The notes: generated from the sequence alone by a model not told the origin. A stretch of DNA of 64,000 nucleotides from Ricordea florida (GCA_949710005.1 OX453276.1:1618501-1682500), one strand, 5' to 3'. Numbered from the stretch's first letter, positions 49,401-50,999 are shown. Made by a program: numbers and translations.

Positions 49401-50999
49401 AAACATTACAGTTAATTAGTTAAGTTAAATCGTCAGAAGTAGTTAAATTAAATAAAATTGTCAATAAAAGTTAAATCGTGCTAAATACATTTGTCGATAT
49501 CTTGAATTTTCATTTTTTTTTGTTTTTGGCCTTTTTACTTGTATCAGAATGTCATCAGAAGGAGATGCTATTTTTTAATAAAGCGGAAATCTGACCTACC
49601 GTAGTCCTGTCCAAAACTTGTGATCAGCAGGTGAACCTTTGATTGCTGCCTTTGCCTTTCGCAAGGTCCCTGTATCTTTAACTCTGGCCAACTGCCCACC
49701 ATTTTCTTTGCACTTGTCTTCAGCTTGGTCCCGATCCAATAATTCCGTATTCGGAACATACATAACAGATCCCTCAGTTAAGACTACTGAAATCAAAATG
49801 ATAGGCTCAGTCATGTGTCTATCGGCGATTATTTTAACTTCTTTATGATGCATCACACAATTATTTTTGTCACACTTTGTTCTTTGATACCAATAAAAAA
49901 TCAAAGTAGGACTATGGTGAACTCGTGGATATGTTTACAAAACAGAGAAAAAAGAAATAATTTAAAAATTACCGAGGTGTTTTTTCAGAGTTGTGATTGA
50001 ATGAACTTGAAGATAATTTTAATAATCTATAATCACAACATAAAAGTGACCAGGGAGCTGAGTAGCTTTTTGAAATAAACATACAGTGAGTACATGACGC
50101 CAATCATTTGACTACACTAGGCATCAGTTATAAGGCAGGTGGCAAGCATACAGTTGTTAAAAAATTTGATAACTTAACATAAGGGTACAGGATTAAATGG
50201 CACCGAAACCAAATGTAGTTCTGGTATCCTGCTGCTCACTGTCTGTGAGTTCAAAGTTTCTAACACATGTAACAGGGTCCTTCTGAATAAGGTCTGAATT
50301 TTGTTGCCATGACATTGTCAATTTTATCATCATTATAGTTTTTGTTGTCTACAAGTCTATTCAATGTATTCAACAGAAATATCCACCTTGATTCTGCAGC
50401 TGATAATAAACAAAACCATGTAGGATAGCCCAGCTGACGAATCATACCAAACAAGTCTTTCTTGCATTTTTGCAAAGTATGTTAGTGATGATCTTAAAAT
50501 CCTTAAGACTCTCAATCCTTTATCAAGTTAAATTAGTTTATTTACATTACCATCTCATTTTAGGTTATCAGTGGTATATATATTCAGCGTTGCACTTAAA
50601 AAAAATCCCACTTGCCATCATTAATACAGCAATACATATTTGTTTTTATCCTTATAACTTCTTGTTTTTACAATGTAAATATGAGTCACACAACAGTAAG
50701 CAAAACAGGTAAGCCTATTTTTCCAACATGTCTACTTCAACACAATCTAGTTCACTTCAAGGTAAATTCGGAAATCAATACACAGAAAACTTTTCATTGT
50801 AACGGCTTGTGGTGTATTGTATATAATATAACACTTAATACATTTTCTACATGACTTACTGTTTTCGAACCCTTCAATGACTTTCTTACATTGTAACCTT
50901 CGTGGTTCTCCGTCACGGCAGCCGCCTCCATATTTACAAGTAAATGTTGACGTACTTCTTGGCCGTCCCAATACTTCTACAACTCCATTCCAGTTAGTA
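12363..50999 (-). CDS. Adhesion GPCR gene B: C-type lectin, mucin-like stalk, GAIN/GPS, 7TM
   Basis: Seventeen minus-strand exons in phase order: 50999-50860, 49786-49600 and 47917-47739 (C-type lectin-like), 46356-45827 (mucin-like), 44439-44246, 43114-42979, 41939-41828 and 20446-20393 (GAIN), 20152-20026 (GPS), 19934-19831 (TM1), 16615-16513 (TM2), 15042-14892 (TM3), 13989-13905 (TM4), 13396-13330 (TM5), 13169-13087 (loop 3), 12885-12759 (TM6), 12638-12363 (TM7 and tail). The product should be a membrane receptor with a glycan- or ligand-binding head. Two GAIN borders (44246, 42979) are uncertain by a few bases. The signal-peptide exon was not found. One exon (20393-20446) carries an extra T that breaks frame. 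The intron from 20447 to 41827 contains the Polinton and Penelope elements. Confidence 0.85.
14451..14687. repeat. Foldback hairpins in a gene B intron
   Basis: Hairpin 14451-14486 (TTTAGCGGGC with GCCCGCTAAA-like arm) and a longer palindrome at 14557-14687 (GGTCCGAACTG at one end, CAGTTCGG/GGACC at the other, inner arms CCGTTCGG and CCGAGCGG). Confidence 0.7.
15520..16205. repeat. Complex of nested palindromes with GATTGGCT motifs
   Basis: Includes 15978-16082 (AACAATTAGATTAT and its complement, with the inner arm GATAGTTGAC) and 16088-16195 (arms with AGTTTGGGAGAACTCG). The segment at 15560-15840 contains two copies of GCCGCGCTCTGATTGGCTAC. Non-coding, in the TM2-TM3 intron of gene B. Confidence 0.75.
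17066..17958 (-). pseudogene. LINE 3' ORF fragment
   Basis: Minus-strand coding from 17958 to about 17356, then a frame change into a frame ending at 17066. Segments such as [20 protein letters not shown] and [17 protein letters not shown] stretches with a Cys...His...Cys context resemble the region downstream of reverse transcriptase in coral non-LTR retrotransposons. Frameshifts make it non-functional. It lies in the TM1-TM2 intron of gene B. Confidence 0.6.
18090..18131. repeat. (ATT)n microsatellite
   Basis: Uninterrupted TTA repeats. Confidence 0.9.
18470..19480 (+). pseudogene. Degenerate LINE reverse transcriptase
   Basis: Plus-strand frames with several stops contain the catalytic FADDLALLS box (about 18710-18740), FKYLGSIID (18902-18930) and VLLYGCET (19066-19095), in the order expected for an RTE/CR1-like non-LTR reverse transcriptase. 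Stops at several positions show it is dead. Confidence 0.75.
19751..19811. repeat. (ATT)n microsatellite
   Basis: TTA repeats immediately downstream (on the gene B strand) of the TM1 exon donor. Confidence 0.9.
20026..20152 (-). CDS. GPS exon of gene B
   Basis: A 127-nt exon with acceptor TTTTCAG and donor GTAAAA. It encodes W, C, then [17 protein letters not shown], the same GPS signature as gene A. It starts in phase 1, which the preceding exon supplies only if its T6 run is T5. Confidence 0.92.
20208..20281 (-). repeat. tRNA-like (SINE head) sequence
   Basis: On the minus strand an A-box-like TGGTAGCGTAGTGGTTAGCA and a B-box GAGTTCGAACCC are spaced as in a tRNA. The acceptor stem does not pair well, so it is probably a SINE head. 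Confidence 0.45.
20393..20446 (-). CDS. GAIN exon of gene B with a homopolymer frame error
   Basis: Acceptor TTCGCAG at 20447-20453 and donor GTGAGC at 20387-20392. It encodes YCAFWN, the conserved Cys and Trp upstream of the GPS. Its length is 54 nt where the phases on either side need 53: a run of six T (plus-strand A 20400-20405) has one base too many. The paralogous exon 1689-1738 is in frame. The 200-N gap begins 54 bases away, so an assembly error is plausible. Confidence 0.75.
20501..20700. other. Assembly gap of 200 N
   Basis: Exactly 200 N. Size is probably arbitrary. Sequence on both sides is intron of gene B and repeats. Confidence 1.
20709..20740. repeat. (TA)n microsatellite
   Basis: TA repeats next to the gap and to the PLE end carrying the ribozyme. 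Confidence 0.95.
20780..20837 (-). ncRNA. Hammerhead ribozyme (Penelope type)
   Basis: Minus strand 5' to 3': stem I GTTTAA, core CTGAAGA, stem II GTGGGTC/GGCCTAC, core GAAA, minimal stem III AC-(AGGCTT)-GT, cleavage base A (20786), stem I' TTAAAC. All core positions of the CUGANGA...GAAA consensus are present and stem I pairs perfectly. Such type I hammerheads with a very short stem III are known from the terminal repeats of Penelope-like retroelements; here the element itself is reduced to its end. Confidence 0.85.
20846..20912. repeat. Perfect 67-nt palindrome joining two PLE ends
   Basis: Arms 20846-20878 and 20880-20912 are exact reverse complements (33 nt) around one base. On the minus side the arm leads to the hammerhead at 20780-20837; on the plus side it leads to a CTGATGA...GAAAC motif at 20937. 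It looks like the head-to-head junction of two PLE copies. Confidence 0.85.
20937..20963 (+). ncRNA. Hammerhead-like core, PLE end
   Basis: CTGATGA, stem II GGTC-ATT-GACC, then GAAAC and GTC. Stem III has no loop and stem I barely pairs, so any activity would need dimerisation or is lost. Confidence 0.45.
21157..21220. repeat. (TA)n microsatellite
   Basis: About 32 TA units between two inverted PLE end fragments (20937-21060 + and 21320-21420 -). Confidence 0.95.
21394..21418 (-). ncRNA. Hammerhead-like core 3' of the split PLE
   Basis: Minus strand: CTGACGA, stem II GGTC-TAA-GACC, GAAACGTT. It lies about 590 bp beyond the PLE stop codon on the coding strand, where PLE terminal repeats carry hammerheads. 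Stem I is weak. Confidence 0.45.
22005..23185 (-). pseudogene. PLE reverse transcriptase C-terminal part plus GIY-YIG endonuclease
   Basis: The frame is open from the Polinton junction to a stop at 22005. It begins just before the RT catalytic motif [12 protein letters not shown] and continues through the thumb and connector. A Cys-rich CX2-type cluster ([12 protein letters not shown]) precedes the GIY-YIG nuclease, visible as [18 protein letters not shown] with a downstream conserved Arg (FRNHK). In Penelope elements RT and GIY-YIG work together in target-primed integration. The gene is disrupted because RT motifs A and B lie 16 kb away on the far side of the Polinton; an internal Met at 23147 gives a 380-residue open frame lacking motifs A and B. 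Confidence 0.88.
23176..23185. repeat. Left 10-bp target-site duplication
   Basis: GCTTTAAGAT directly before the first base of the Polinton terminal repeat. The identical 10-mer follows the right end at 39342-39351. Confidence 0.9.
23186..23865. repeat. Left terminal inverted repeat of the Polinton
   Basis: About 680 bp. The outer part has about three units of a 143/153-bp repeat, each with a hairpin GTCTTCGTTTTGTACAT/ATGTACAAAACGAAGAC. The inner part (about 23610-23865) is nearly identical to the complement of 37114-37374 and runs through the promoter box and start codon into the first 13 or so codons of the PolB gene. Confidence 0.9.
23798..23806 (+). promoter_or_regulatory. TTTAAAGAT box of the polymerase gene
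   Basis: TTTAAAGAT 19 nt before the PolB ATG. The same box at the same distance is in the right TIR before the Cys/His-repeat gene. Confidence 0.65.
23826..27989 (+). CDS. Protein-primed family B DNA polymerase
   Basis: 1387 residues; replicates the element by protein priming. In order: a SAP-like basic N-terminus (1-45, within the TIR), Pro-rich linker (about 58-130), a Cys351...His445 domain, C2H2-type finger (466-487), exonuclease motif YGDLES (Asp525, Glu527), an endonuclease-VII-like zinc module from Cys630 to about 665 (CHIC...[11 protein letters not shown]...CN), exo motif II near Asp681 (LSRYDSHF), a Cys-rich CX2C cluster (about 757-800), Pol A DANNLYG (Asp985), Pol [10 protein letters not shown] (1119-1127), Pol C TDTDS (Asp1219, Asp1221). 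All catalytic acids are present, so activity is plausible. It overlaps the convergent integrase by 43 bp at the 3' ends. The start is chosen by the promoter box and by identity with the right TIR copy. Confidence 0.96.
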   Translation: MEKLLKLKLDELKIYGERYAIPKWRRTRKATLAEKLTNIPKFMEKFNKLTNNLTQEQRLRVILNDDPIPKPKTPTNQPQKQKRPKLIFHDDPIPEPETNIPNQPKRPIPKPRTKLNKSTPIPVPRKNIPNKTFNWGNHTFKVMDPDEFYKKLEDLTNKNILKLTNNKQTQPKRDVNISDSVRDELNEEEFTIIEQETALNGYLKVYRINGRRGYDPRKYLNKIKEKVIDLINQKKKPIKVKFMLTCNLIKESFAENRIVEQTQKFFNSNVEIITDSDDLLEMFDIMKNRILKEYEQFLENGYKWKFDYVNQFDIGITPYNPLKGSSYLPLPKELAAKQGIINVKNEKDNECFKWAIISYILKKDVHPERLSKEMREKSKELNWSGIEFPVSVFGTKQIEKFESQNPYGINVFCYEEGELRIIRRSRKLDVEKIDLLFLTKDDNSHFCWIKNMGRINNKNGHARFYCDNCQNSFYSEQTLKEHKVICYDNEEVMIKMPTDDDGNPIYIKLDNFNRKMEVPFRIYGDLESFTLPIDSCTPDESESYTEKYQEHNSSGYCYLTKSFDDKIYKPKLTYYTAKYSNDNVGKKFVKQLENEAKKIYEIIKSRDKEYYNKVVMSEQDEIDYEYATHCHICENKLGEDKVLDHCHLTGKYRGAAHNKCNLHYNTPMFIPVIIHGLSRYDSHFIIKNIGSTEGKLKCIPKNEENYISFSKDVVVDSYIDKKSGKPKPITIELRFIDSFKFMSTSLNNLTDNLTKCGKCEACKPGDCIKRYIKDGKVIQYKGIGKCGQCKNCLLAGSKCLSPTDKNLTLTKRYFRKKTNIMLRKGVFSYDYFDGYNKLNKSHLPPKDAFYSKLNDEDISEDDYQHAKKVWETFNMKTMREYHDIYLKSDVLLLADAFENFRNVRIKNYGLDPAWYYTAPGLAWDAMLKLTKVKLELLTDINMLLMFEKGVRGGVSQISNRYAKANNPYMENYNSKLATSYIEYLDANNLYGGGMSEKLPTHGFRWLEYEELKNWRNIPGVYKVDLEYPKDLHDLHNDYPLAPEKIEVNKVMKLIPNLNDKEEYVVHHKTLKLYESLGLKITKIHSGITFEESAWLKPYIDLNTNLRAKANNDFEKDFFKLMNNSVFGKTMENIRKRVNIKLVSNEQDAKKLTTKPNFHHYTIFSKDLAAIHMKKTSITFNKPVYLGMCILDLSKTIMYDFHYNYIKPKYGERAKLLFTDTDSLVYFIETEDFYKDIIPDVRDKFDTSNFPKNHPSGIETGVNKKVINMFKDEAGGMIIKEFVGLRAKLYAYLMEDDNEIKKCKGMKMVVVKKKILFNHYKECLFSGKKLYRKMNVIRSHKHDVFTETINKIALSSNDDKRIICEDKIHTLAIGHYLTKTESGGSSVS
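27947..28930 (-). CDS. Retroviral-type (RVE) integrase
   Basis: 327 residues; inserts the element's DNA ends. The catalytic triad is visible: Asp in HQADLLFLP, Asp in IIVDPGREF, and Glu in [12 protein letters not shown], with 34 residues between the second Asp and the Glu, the D,D-35-E type spacing. The C-terminus ([19 protein letters not shown]) looks like a small SH3/chromo-like beta barrel; no classic HHCC zinc finger is seen. It is transcribed opposite to the capsid gene and 35 nt away from it. TTTATAAGAT on the minus strand (28949-28958), about 18 nt before its ATG, is a variant of the element's promoter box. Confidence 0.95.
   Translation of the reverse strand: MSYLSKIYYSTFGYWKGYSAIPKLAEKAKVSEDEAKRWLEKQAIWQIYLPAPKYIPRPHWTVDKPNQIHQADLLFLPHDRVGRKTYRYALVVVDVASRYKDAEPLTSKESHEISKAFEKIYSRKLKYPKTIIVDPGREFMGDVTKLMNYHNVKIQRSEAGNHRAQAFVERANRTLSERLFSHQYAQEMISEERSRVWVKRLPDILKTLNNTPTRITGKEPDKAIKLKEVDIKPKKYKRVVGLDEVRLPPGVNVRYLLSPGELEGGERRRATDPIWSIQVYDISSSVFSSNQPVLYYLVDGPRRGFVREELQVVPYDTELPPDSVLVR
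28930..28958. promoter_or_regulatory. Bidirectional promoter region between integrase and capsid genes
   Basis: TTTAAAGAT on + (28930-28938) lies 26 nt before the capsid ATG and touches the integrase start codon. TTTATAAGAT on - (28949-28958) faces the integrase. Only 34 nt separate the two ATGs, so the divergent promoters overlap. Confidence 0.6.
28965..30197 (+). CDS. Probable major capsid protein (double jelly-roll)
   Basis: 410 residues, mostly beta-strand-like with few Lys/Arg clusters and no membrane segment. The C-terminal part ([20 protein letters not shown], then [15 protein letters not shown]) and the position next to the packaging ATPase resemble Polinton capsid proteins, which form a double jelly-roll trimer. 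It is shorter than many Polinton capsid proteins. The call rests on context and overall pattern; a structure prediction would settle it. The next gene starts 11 nt after its stop. Confidence 0.72.
   Translation: MTTVSEKINPNRIPREPLGLKAESILNRITLNPSSADPGETLYINIPKLTQNLVIVPGSLSLVFNLTVDGHEDNTIVNNVGSNLVSRLRVLFGGETLQDTQRYDLFQTYHDLFLTDEEREDRLKQGISSVNMRKLRTNSGDKVDTDAKEVALAVVHNTKYHIPLNHPILNDHGVFYPKALDHQLIFEITLAPVHDIVFYSDTTKQPTYKITNLELEYSCISSEYLAREAQAAYQVGKGFFYENVTLHKTFTISRPTDSVINQHINLPRRSITGILCLFTLPYGGGARDSENFFNPGITSINIDVNGIPNRFYSKGMVPSDLWESVKKRFGRDGVKEKDFYGNKFALWIDLRTHPDNDIHGGGLALNNAQDGVKIEIKRKLSGCGIMTCYMFVVADALMEIMNSNLRSIMY
30209..30835 (+). CDS. A32-like genome-packaging ATPase (FtsK/HerA superfamily)
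   Basis: About 208 residues from the ATG at 30209; the frame is open back to 30110 but that part overlaps the capsid gene. Walker A is [11 protein letters not shown], Walker B is [10 protein letters not shown] with two Asp, and the downstream sensor-like motif reads VWVLTQQL. This is the arrangement of poxvirus A32-type and Polinton ATPases that pump DNA into the capsid. The gene follows the capsid gene by 11 nt; a weak box (CTTAAGAT, about 30176) lies inside the capsid gene's end, suggesting coupled expression. Confidence 0.93.
   Translation: MEELRDKVPFHCIITGPTNCGKTKYIIDQLRGPFRKVFEYIVLICPTFSKNKTYHNFANKDKHFYVLSPDASNVDEINELLTDCQTLFSGTNTLIILDDCAVSNDLKKRSNKFIDLAFSGRHHGLSVWVLTQQLTSIAKPFRENVACVVSFHNPSQKGIKMLFEDYGGDLDSETCKKFVQLLKTEKYSRLCLCLRYPFQCYLEIPAVI
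30867..31409 (+). CDS. Unknown acidic protein of the Polinton
   Basis: 180 residues, very acidic N-terminus ([16 protein letters not shown]) and mostly helical beyond. A hydrophobic helical stretch ([20 protein letters not shown], about residues 124-143) could be amphipathic. No family recognised. A box variant TTTAAAAGA starts at 30831, 27 nt before the ATG. It lies between the ATPase and the cluster of small membrane proteins, so a virion or morphogenesis role is only a guess. Confidence 0.7.
   Translation: MTEVEDYIEEQPEVKDNVKAEVKYNDDIEIKQESLAILASLGTTKEYLGVDMSLGDIKKLTVKDVEKYYNRYQAVLGKKISGGLVDSSLQLVSQVISYMVPVDDIEELCNDLKNDDLVNRELTNIVGLLALKAGRLAALASGLFQVAKHIKINKIQEVSRTMTDDSNKTEQAAGGYDTVH
31421..31429 (+). 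promoter_or_regulatory. TTTAAAGAT box
   Basis: TTTAAAGATTTCTTAATGAT..GTAAAA, the bipartite form of the element's motif. It places the start of the next gene at 31463 rather than at the upstream ATG 31436. Confidence 0.65.
31463..31846 (+). CDS. Lys-rich single-pass membrane protein
   Basis: 127 residues from ATG 31463. The earlier in-frame ATG at 31436 lies inside the promoter spacer and would add a poly-Lys run from the A-tract. A highly charged Lys/Glu N-terminal half is followed by one membrane segment ([20 protein letters not shown], about residues 72-91) and a Pro-rich tail ([12 protein letters not shown]). No family recognised. First of a row of small membrane proteins. Confidence 0.72.
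   Translation: MSEEAVEQITKDPPKDNVPKKKEKDPKKVAAGKKLAEYNKKAKEALAREMKREEENKNTESEPKAWIPELSFTTVLSIVGIGFTTFDMFMRYYKKDPKENRTVPTKVPPQNIPSQPPPQPTPKIGML
31874..31882 (+). promoter_or_regulatory. TTTAAAGAT box
   Basis: TTTAAAGATTTCTTACTG followed by TTTAGTAAAA; 23 nt between box and the ATG at 31906. Confidence 0.7.
31906..32124 (+). CDS. Small hydrophobic protein
   Basis: 72 residues with two hydrophobic segments ([18 protein letters not shown] and [14 protein letters not shown]). No family recognised. Own promoter box, and its own stop overlaps the box of the next gene, a very compact arrangement. Probably a membrane protein of the virion or host cell; inference only. Confidence 0.7.
   Translation: MSTENKLVKTVTDSAVIIGLAAGVGYVAKKALKESFMNDPSSSITNYAKWVAVLSGSMYLKTYLEDQKILPT
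32148..32540 (+). CDS. Membrane protein with terminal hydrophobic segments
   Basis: 130 residues. An N-terminal Gly/Ala-rich segment ([19 protein letters not shown]), a central charged helical part with Gln/Lys/Tyr, and a C-terminal segment ([17 protein letters not shown]). A box CTTAAAGAT (32120-32128) overlaps the previous stop codon and lies 19 nt before the ATG. Function unknown. Confidence 0.72.
   Translation: MATIAMMVGGAILNATTFVGGSYLAKYLSGDKTDVERIRHDKALEKYQKDYATYQEKRQNLIDWQSQQKDAKYQASKNISNTDEAFKLYSQMHEPKFSDYYRPSDNQKMGEMAYVGGGMLALGYMVSKFF
32559..32567 (+). promoter_or_regulatory. TTTAAAGAT box
   Basis: TTTAAAGATTTCTTACTG then ATGAGTAAAA. It indicates translation from ATG 32595 and not from 32547, which lies upstream of the box. 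Confidence 0.7.
32595..33554 (+). CDS. Coiled-coil protein with C-terminal membrane segments
   Basis: 319 residues from ATG 32595. Acidic N-terminus, a basic patch (KGARRKKGY), a long charged helical region with coiled-coil character (about residues 150-220), then hydrophobic segments ([35 protein letters not shown]) separated by a Gly/Lys amphipathic stretch ([17 protein letters not shown]) like membrane-active peptides. It ends in a basic KKKRR. No family recognised with certainty; a membrane-penetration or internal-membrane role in a virion is inference. Confidence 0.72.
   Translation: MATAYPEEDNDPFGLGGENKQEDPDDFENNPTLGRQTSADNVLKTSTTKGARRKKGYIQLPSEDIEMNAMGENKDEVWSKIVEKFPKAESKFLFRYDEWNRIELKIPGKDPERNVWHKLFNAYGDVNDKLPKTIRKYLGPRAEEVVEDIDREITKRKEPLNKKKERQKLLEDKPHKTPQDSSELEALDREIHEEENDIANLEREKEGVQEGMSLRDRVKAIFKKYGFTVFAVVSAVGVVIGVIVSNLSKGLTTLGKGVGNGLKTIGKKLGEILPGMVGAIVSFLFKTAGEVIGFLGKNAWLLIMAVVLYFVEQFKKKRR
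33573..33581 (+). promoter_or_regulatory. TTTAAAGAT box
   Basis: TTTAAAGATTTCCTGTTGATCAGTAAAA; 25 nt before the ATG at 33607. Confidence 0.65.
33607..34203 (+). CDS. Gly-rich hydrophobic-core protein
   Basis: 198 residues. Helical charged N-terminal 55 residues, then a long Gly/Ala/Val hydrophobic region (about 57-103, such as [20 protein letters not shown] and [20 protein letters not shown]), then a charged helical C-terminus with Lys/Glu. The helix - hydrophobic hairpin - helix layout resembles pore-forming or membrane-inserting proteins, but no family is recognised. Confidence 0.7.
   Translation: MEDYNRIYPQLPINGDPNNFRLQKSCEVLQNLEKEIKHYEDVRKKYNRVRGIFTKISVGSGVFSVILSASGLGTSLTGFGAAVGIPLGVVGGVCGGISVGFGAASKRLSHKVSKHEQTVSLAKAKVNTINDLVSKALKDNVISDQEFSLILSEVDKFEKLKLEIRQKTRKDTEKNLNMNQIRTEVRAEILKELTAPVR
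34307..35842 (+). pseudogene. Long structural-type Polinton gene interrupted by an in-frame TGA
   Basis: One continuous frame of 512 codons with a single TGA at 34787-34789 after codon 160. The second part has no ATG until about residue 227 and no promoter box of its own, so it cannot easily be a separate gene; the box TTTAAAAGC lies before ATG 34307 only. The part downstream contains a Gly-rich stretch (about 35030-35100) and ends in a membrane segment ([13 protein letters not shown]). Similar long proteins are, as far as I recall, widespread in cnidarian Polintons, but their function is unknown to me. The TGA may be a point mutation, a sequencing error, or recoded. Confidence 0.7.
35843..36061. 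other. Intergenic spacer of the Polinton
   Basis: The longest gene-free spacer of the coding core (about 220 bp). It contains two CACGTG-like sites (TTCACGTG at about 35855 and 35888) and no open frame. Confidence 0.5.
36062..36070 (+). promoter_or_regulatory. TTTAAAGAT box
   Basis: 23 nt before the ATG at 36094. Confidence 0.65.
36094..36729 (+). CDS. Probable minor capsid (penton-like) protein
   Basis: 211 residues, beta-rich, without membrane segments or Cys clusters. The C-terminus ([19 protein letters not shown] followed by ITFSLRF) resembles the end of small jelly-roll proteins found in Polintons next to capsid genes. This is a pattern-based call and should be tested by structure prediction. 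It is convergent with the Cys/His-repeat gene, with 37 nt between stops. Confidence 0.5.
   Translation: MLSITMYESETRIYLDPPLKNLREIQLLDCNIKTKRLINFKDQQILFNDKKQPLIIIQPGTYSLRNIQSIFLNDTDRAKITIIETDTVDYLYSNKNFNIKLTRGLQVGLGLPEVINPGKLYPINIQIKEPLTLMCSIVDNKSSYMNNTKYGELVKLSPSHLLANIPSQDYPTIPVQKYESLINHFDLSILDIEWKKLDLKGSPITFSLRFR
36767..37153 (-). CDS. SAP-like plus Cys/His zinc-repeat protein
   Basis: 128 residues. The first 40 form a basic SAP-like helical unit whose opening MEKLLKLKL is shared with PolB because both starts lie in the TIR. The rest has four repeats of about 18 residues with the pattern I-C-x-H-x5-6-C-x-x-C ([18 protein letters not shown]), which should bind zinc. Similar Cys/His repeats occur in proteins of large DNA viruses. 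A DNA-binding or regulatory role is inferred. Confidence 0.85.
   Translation of the reverse strand: MEKLLKLKLVELKKIAKELKIKGRSKMCKADFIKAFEKFSDEEIIKLIPKDTINNNYICIHGKCKYFCRECGGTQICEHNKIKPYCKECKGSQICEHNIQRYLCKECKGKGICKHKKQKAHCKECRKT
37173..37181 (-). promoter_or_regulatory. TTTAAAGAT box in the right TIR
   Basis: Minus-strand TTTAAAGAT 19 nt before the ATG of the Cys/His-repeat gene, the mirror copy of 23798-23806. Confidence 0.65.
37375..38618. repeat. 1.25-kb palindrome inside the right TIR
   Basis: Arms 37375-37693 and about 38300-38618 are inverted copies flanking about 610 bp of unique spacer. The outer 115 bp of each arm is Polinton TIR repeat; the inner part (TTGGTTGGGAACTAAAATC and so on) is not found in the left TIR. 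No coding frame in the spacer. Confidence 0.85.
38521..39300. repeat. 153-bp tandem repeats with internal hairpins
   Basis: Units start at 38521, 38674, 38827, 38980, 39133 (period exactly 153) and 39276 (after a 143-bp unit). Each holds GGGGTCTTCGTTTTGTACAT and, about 11 nt later, its complement. Confidence 0.92.
39342..39351. repeat. Right 10-bp target-site duplication
   Basis: GCTTTAAGAT immediately after the right Polinton end, identical to 23176-23185. Confidence 0.9.
39342..40205 (-). pseudogene. PLE reverse transcriptase, N-terminal half
   Basis: The minus-strand frame is open from the microsatellite at about 40205 to the Polinton junction, and reads on into the TIR to a stop at 39200. 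RT landmarks: [27 protein letters not shown] (motif A Asp), and [19 protein letters not shown] (motif B). The continuation, with the YRDD motif C, is at 23185 and below. Removing the Polinton plus one 10-bp repeat restores one uninterrupted frame. The 5' end is lost in the TA repeat. Confidence 0.88.
40206..40472. repeat. (TA)n with repeated TTGTATATACAA palindromes
   Basis: About 270 bp of TA repeats interspersed with TTGTATATACAA-type palindromes. It sits between two PLE copies that diverge from it and are both truncated here. Confidence 0.95.
40480..41248 (+). pseudogene. Second PLE: C-terminal GIY-YIG endonuclease fragment
   Basis: Open frame with a Cys cluster ([15 protein letters not shown]), then the GIY-YIG core: [23 protein letters not shown] and a downstream E-K-F-L-I-I context. 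It is typical of the Penelope/Neptune-type C-terminus. RT is missing, so the copy is 5'-truncated at the microsatellite. Stop at 41246-41248. A hammerhead ribozyme follows 74 nt later in the same orientation. GC content is higher than in the AT-rich Polinton. Confidence 0.82.
41322..41366 (+). ncRNA. Hammerhead ribozyme in the PLE 3' region
   Basis: Stem I TATCCC, core CTGATGA, stem II GTGG-GCAA-CCAC, core GAAA, minimal stem III AC-(AGGCTT)-GT, cleavage site after A41360, stem I' GGGATA. Every consensus position and all stems pair. It is located just after the GIY-YIG stop, as in other PLEs. The stem III loop matches the other ribozyme at 20780-20837. Confidence 0.92.
41490..41739 (-). mobile_element. 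tRNA-headed SINE
   Basis: Minus strand from 41739: CCGGTCAGCTCTGAGCC-like head, GACTACCGTGCGGGAGG, degenerate B-box GCTCGAACCCC, then a body with TTACTGAGGAGAAAGCGCTG and GTGGGACGTTAAAA. The layout is that of a tRNA-derived SINE. Confidence 0.65.
41828..41939 (-). CDS. GAIN exon of gene B (right border of the invaded intron)
   Basis: 112 nt, acceptor CCACAG and donor GTACAG, phase 1 to 0. It encodes [20 protein letters not shown], matching exon 1479-1593 of gene A ([20 protein letters not shown]). It fixes the position of the Polinton-bearing intron. Confidence 0.88.
42592..42920. mobile_element. MITE-like foldback
   Basis: Long imperfect inverted repeats (GACCAAAAACCGTGTGCC at the left, GGTTTTTGTC at the right; inner arms TTCAAGGGCTATAGATATA and TATCTACAGCCCTTGAA). 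No coding frame. Confidence 0.65.
42979..43114 (-). CDS. GAIN exon of gene B
   Basis: Encodes [19 protein letters not shown], typical of GAIN subdomain B. Acceptor TTGCACAG. The donor is either GTGTGT (exon end 42983) or GTTAAG (42979); the latter fits the phase of the next exon. Confidence 0.75.
43439..43664. mobile_element. Possible hAT-type MITE
   Basis: Left CAGGGTAGTAGCTAG and the complement of the right end, CAGGGGCGTAGCTAGG, are similar terminal repeats about 225 bp apart. No target duplication seen. Confidence 0.4.
44246..44439 (-). CDS. GAIN subdomain A exon of gene B
   Basis: Phase 0 start after TTTCTAG. Encodes a charged helical stretch ([20 protein letters not shown]). The donor is uncertain (GTGAGT at 44240-44245 or GTTTGT a few bases earlier, which would give the right phase). 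Confidence 0.7.
44840..44950. repeat. Foldback element
   Basis: GGATATTACACAGTGACGC and AAGATATGAATTTTATTTTC are mirrored by GAAAATAAAATTCATATCTT and GTGTAATGTTC. Confidence 0.75.
45340..45735. repeat. 106-bp minisatellite array
   Basis: Units start at 45388, 45494, 45600 and 45705 and contain ACAGTACTGTACTGTGGTAC. An inverted relative is at 7299-7542 in gene A. Confidence 0.85.
45827..46356 (-). CDS. Mucin-like Ser/Thr stalk exon of gene B
   Basis: A 530-nt exon, phase 2 to 0, acceptor TTAACAG and donor GTAAAT. About 176 residues dominated by Ser and Thr (for example [14 protein letters not shown]), expected to be O-glycosylated and extended, between the lectin domain and GAIN. Confidence 0.82.
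46550..46665. repeat. Foldback element
   Basis: CACTTAATGTATGGTCCC at the left is mirrored by GGGACCATACATACATTAAGTG at the right. Confidence 0.75.
47739..47917 (-). CDS. C-type lectin-like exon (C-terminal half) of gene B
   Basis: 179 nt, phase 1 in and out, acceptor GCTAACAG, donor GTTAGA. Encodes FTWNGNDP and three Cys (RFCYLL, NSCDD, YLCEKG), as in the second half of a C-type lectin domain. The canonical calcium-binding EPN/WND triplets are not evident, so sugar binding is uncertain. Confidence 0.8.
48508..48870 (+). CDS. Possible small secreted protein or exon pair, frame uncertain
   Basis: ATG 48508 opens a signal-peptide-like segment ([19 protein letters not shown]) that stops at 48594-48596. 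A second plus-strand frame, shifted by one, runs to 48870 and is basic near its end ([10 protein letters not shown]). The two could be a frameshifted gene. It lies on the opposite strand inside a gene B intron. Weak evidence; may be spurious. Confidence 0.22.
49600..49786 (-). CDS. C-type lectin-like exon (N-terminal half) of gene B
   Basis: 187 nt, phase 1 in, phase 2 out, acceptor ATTTCAG and donor GTAGGT. Encodes [20 protein letters not shown] and ends at FWTGLR, the typical first half of a C-type lectin domain, joining the next exon in frame. Confidence 0.83.
50860..50999 (-). CDS. Most 5' recognised exon of gene B, Cys-containing
   Basis: 140 nt, acceptor GTGTTAG and donor GTAAGT. The phase fits the lectin exon downstream. 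Encodes [20 protein letters not shown] and [19 protein letters not shown]; the domain is not recognised. Confidence 0.65.
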
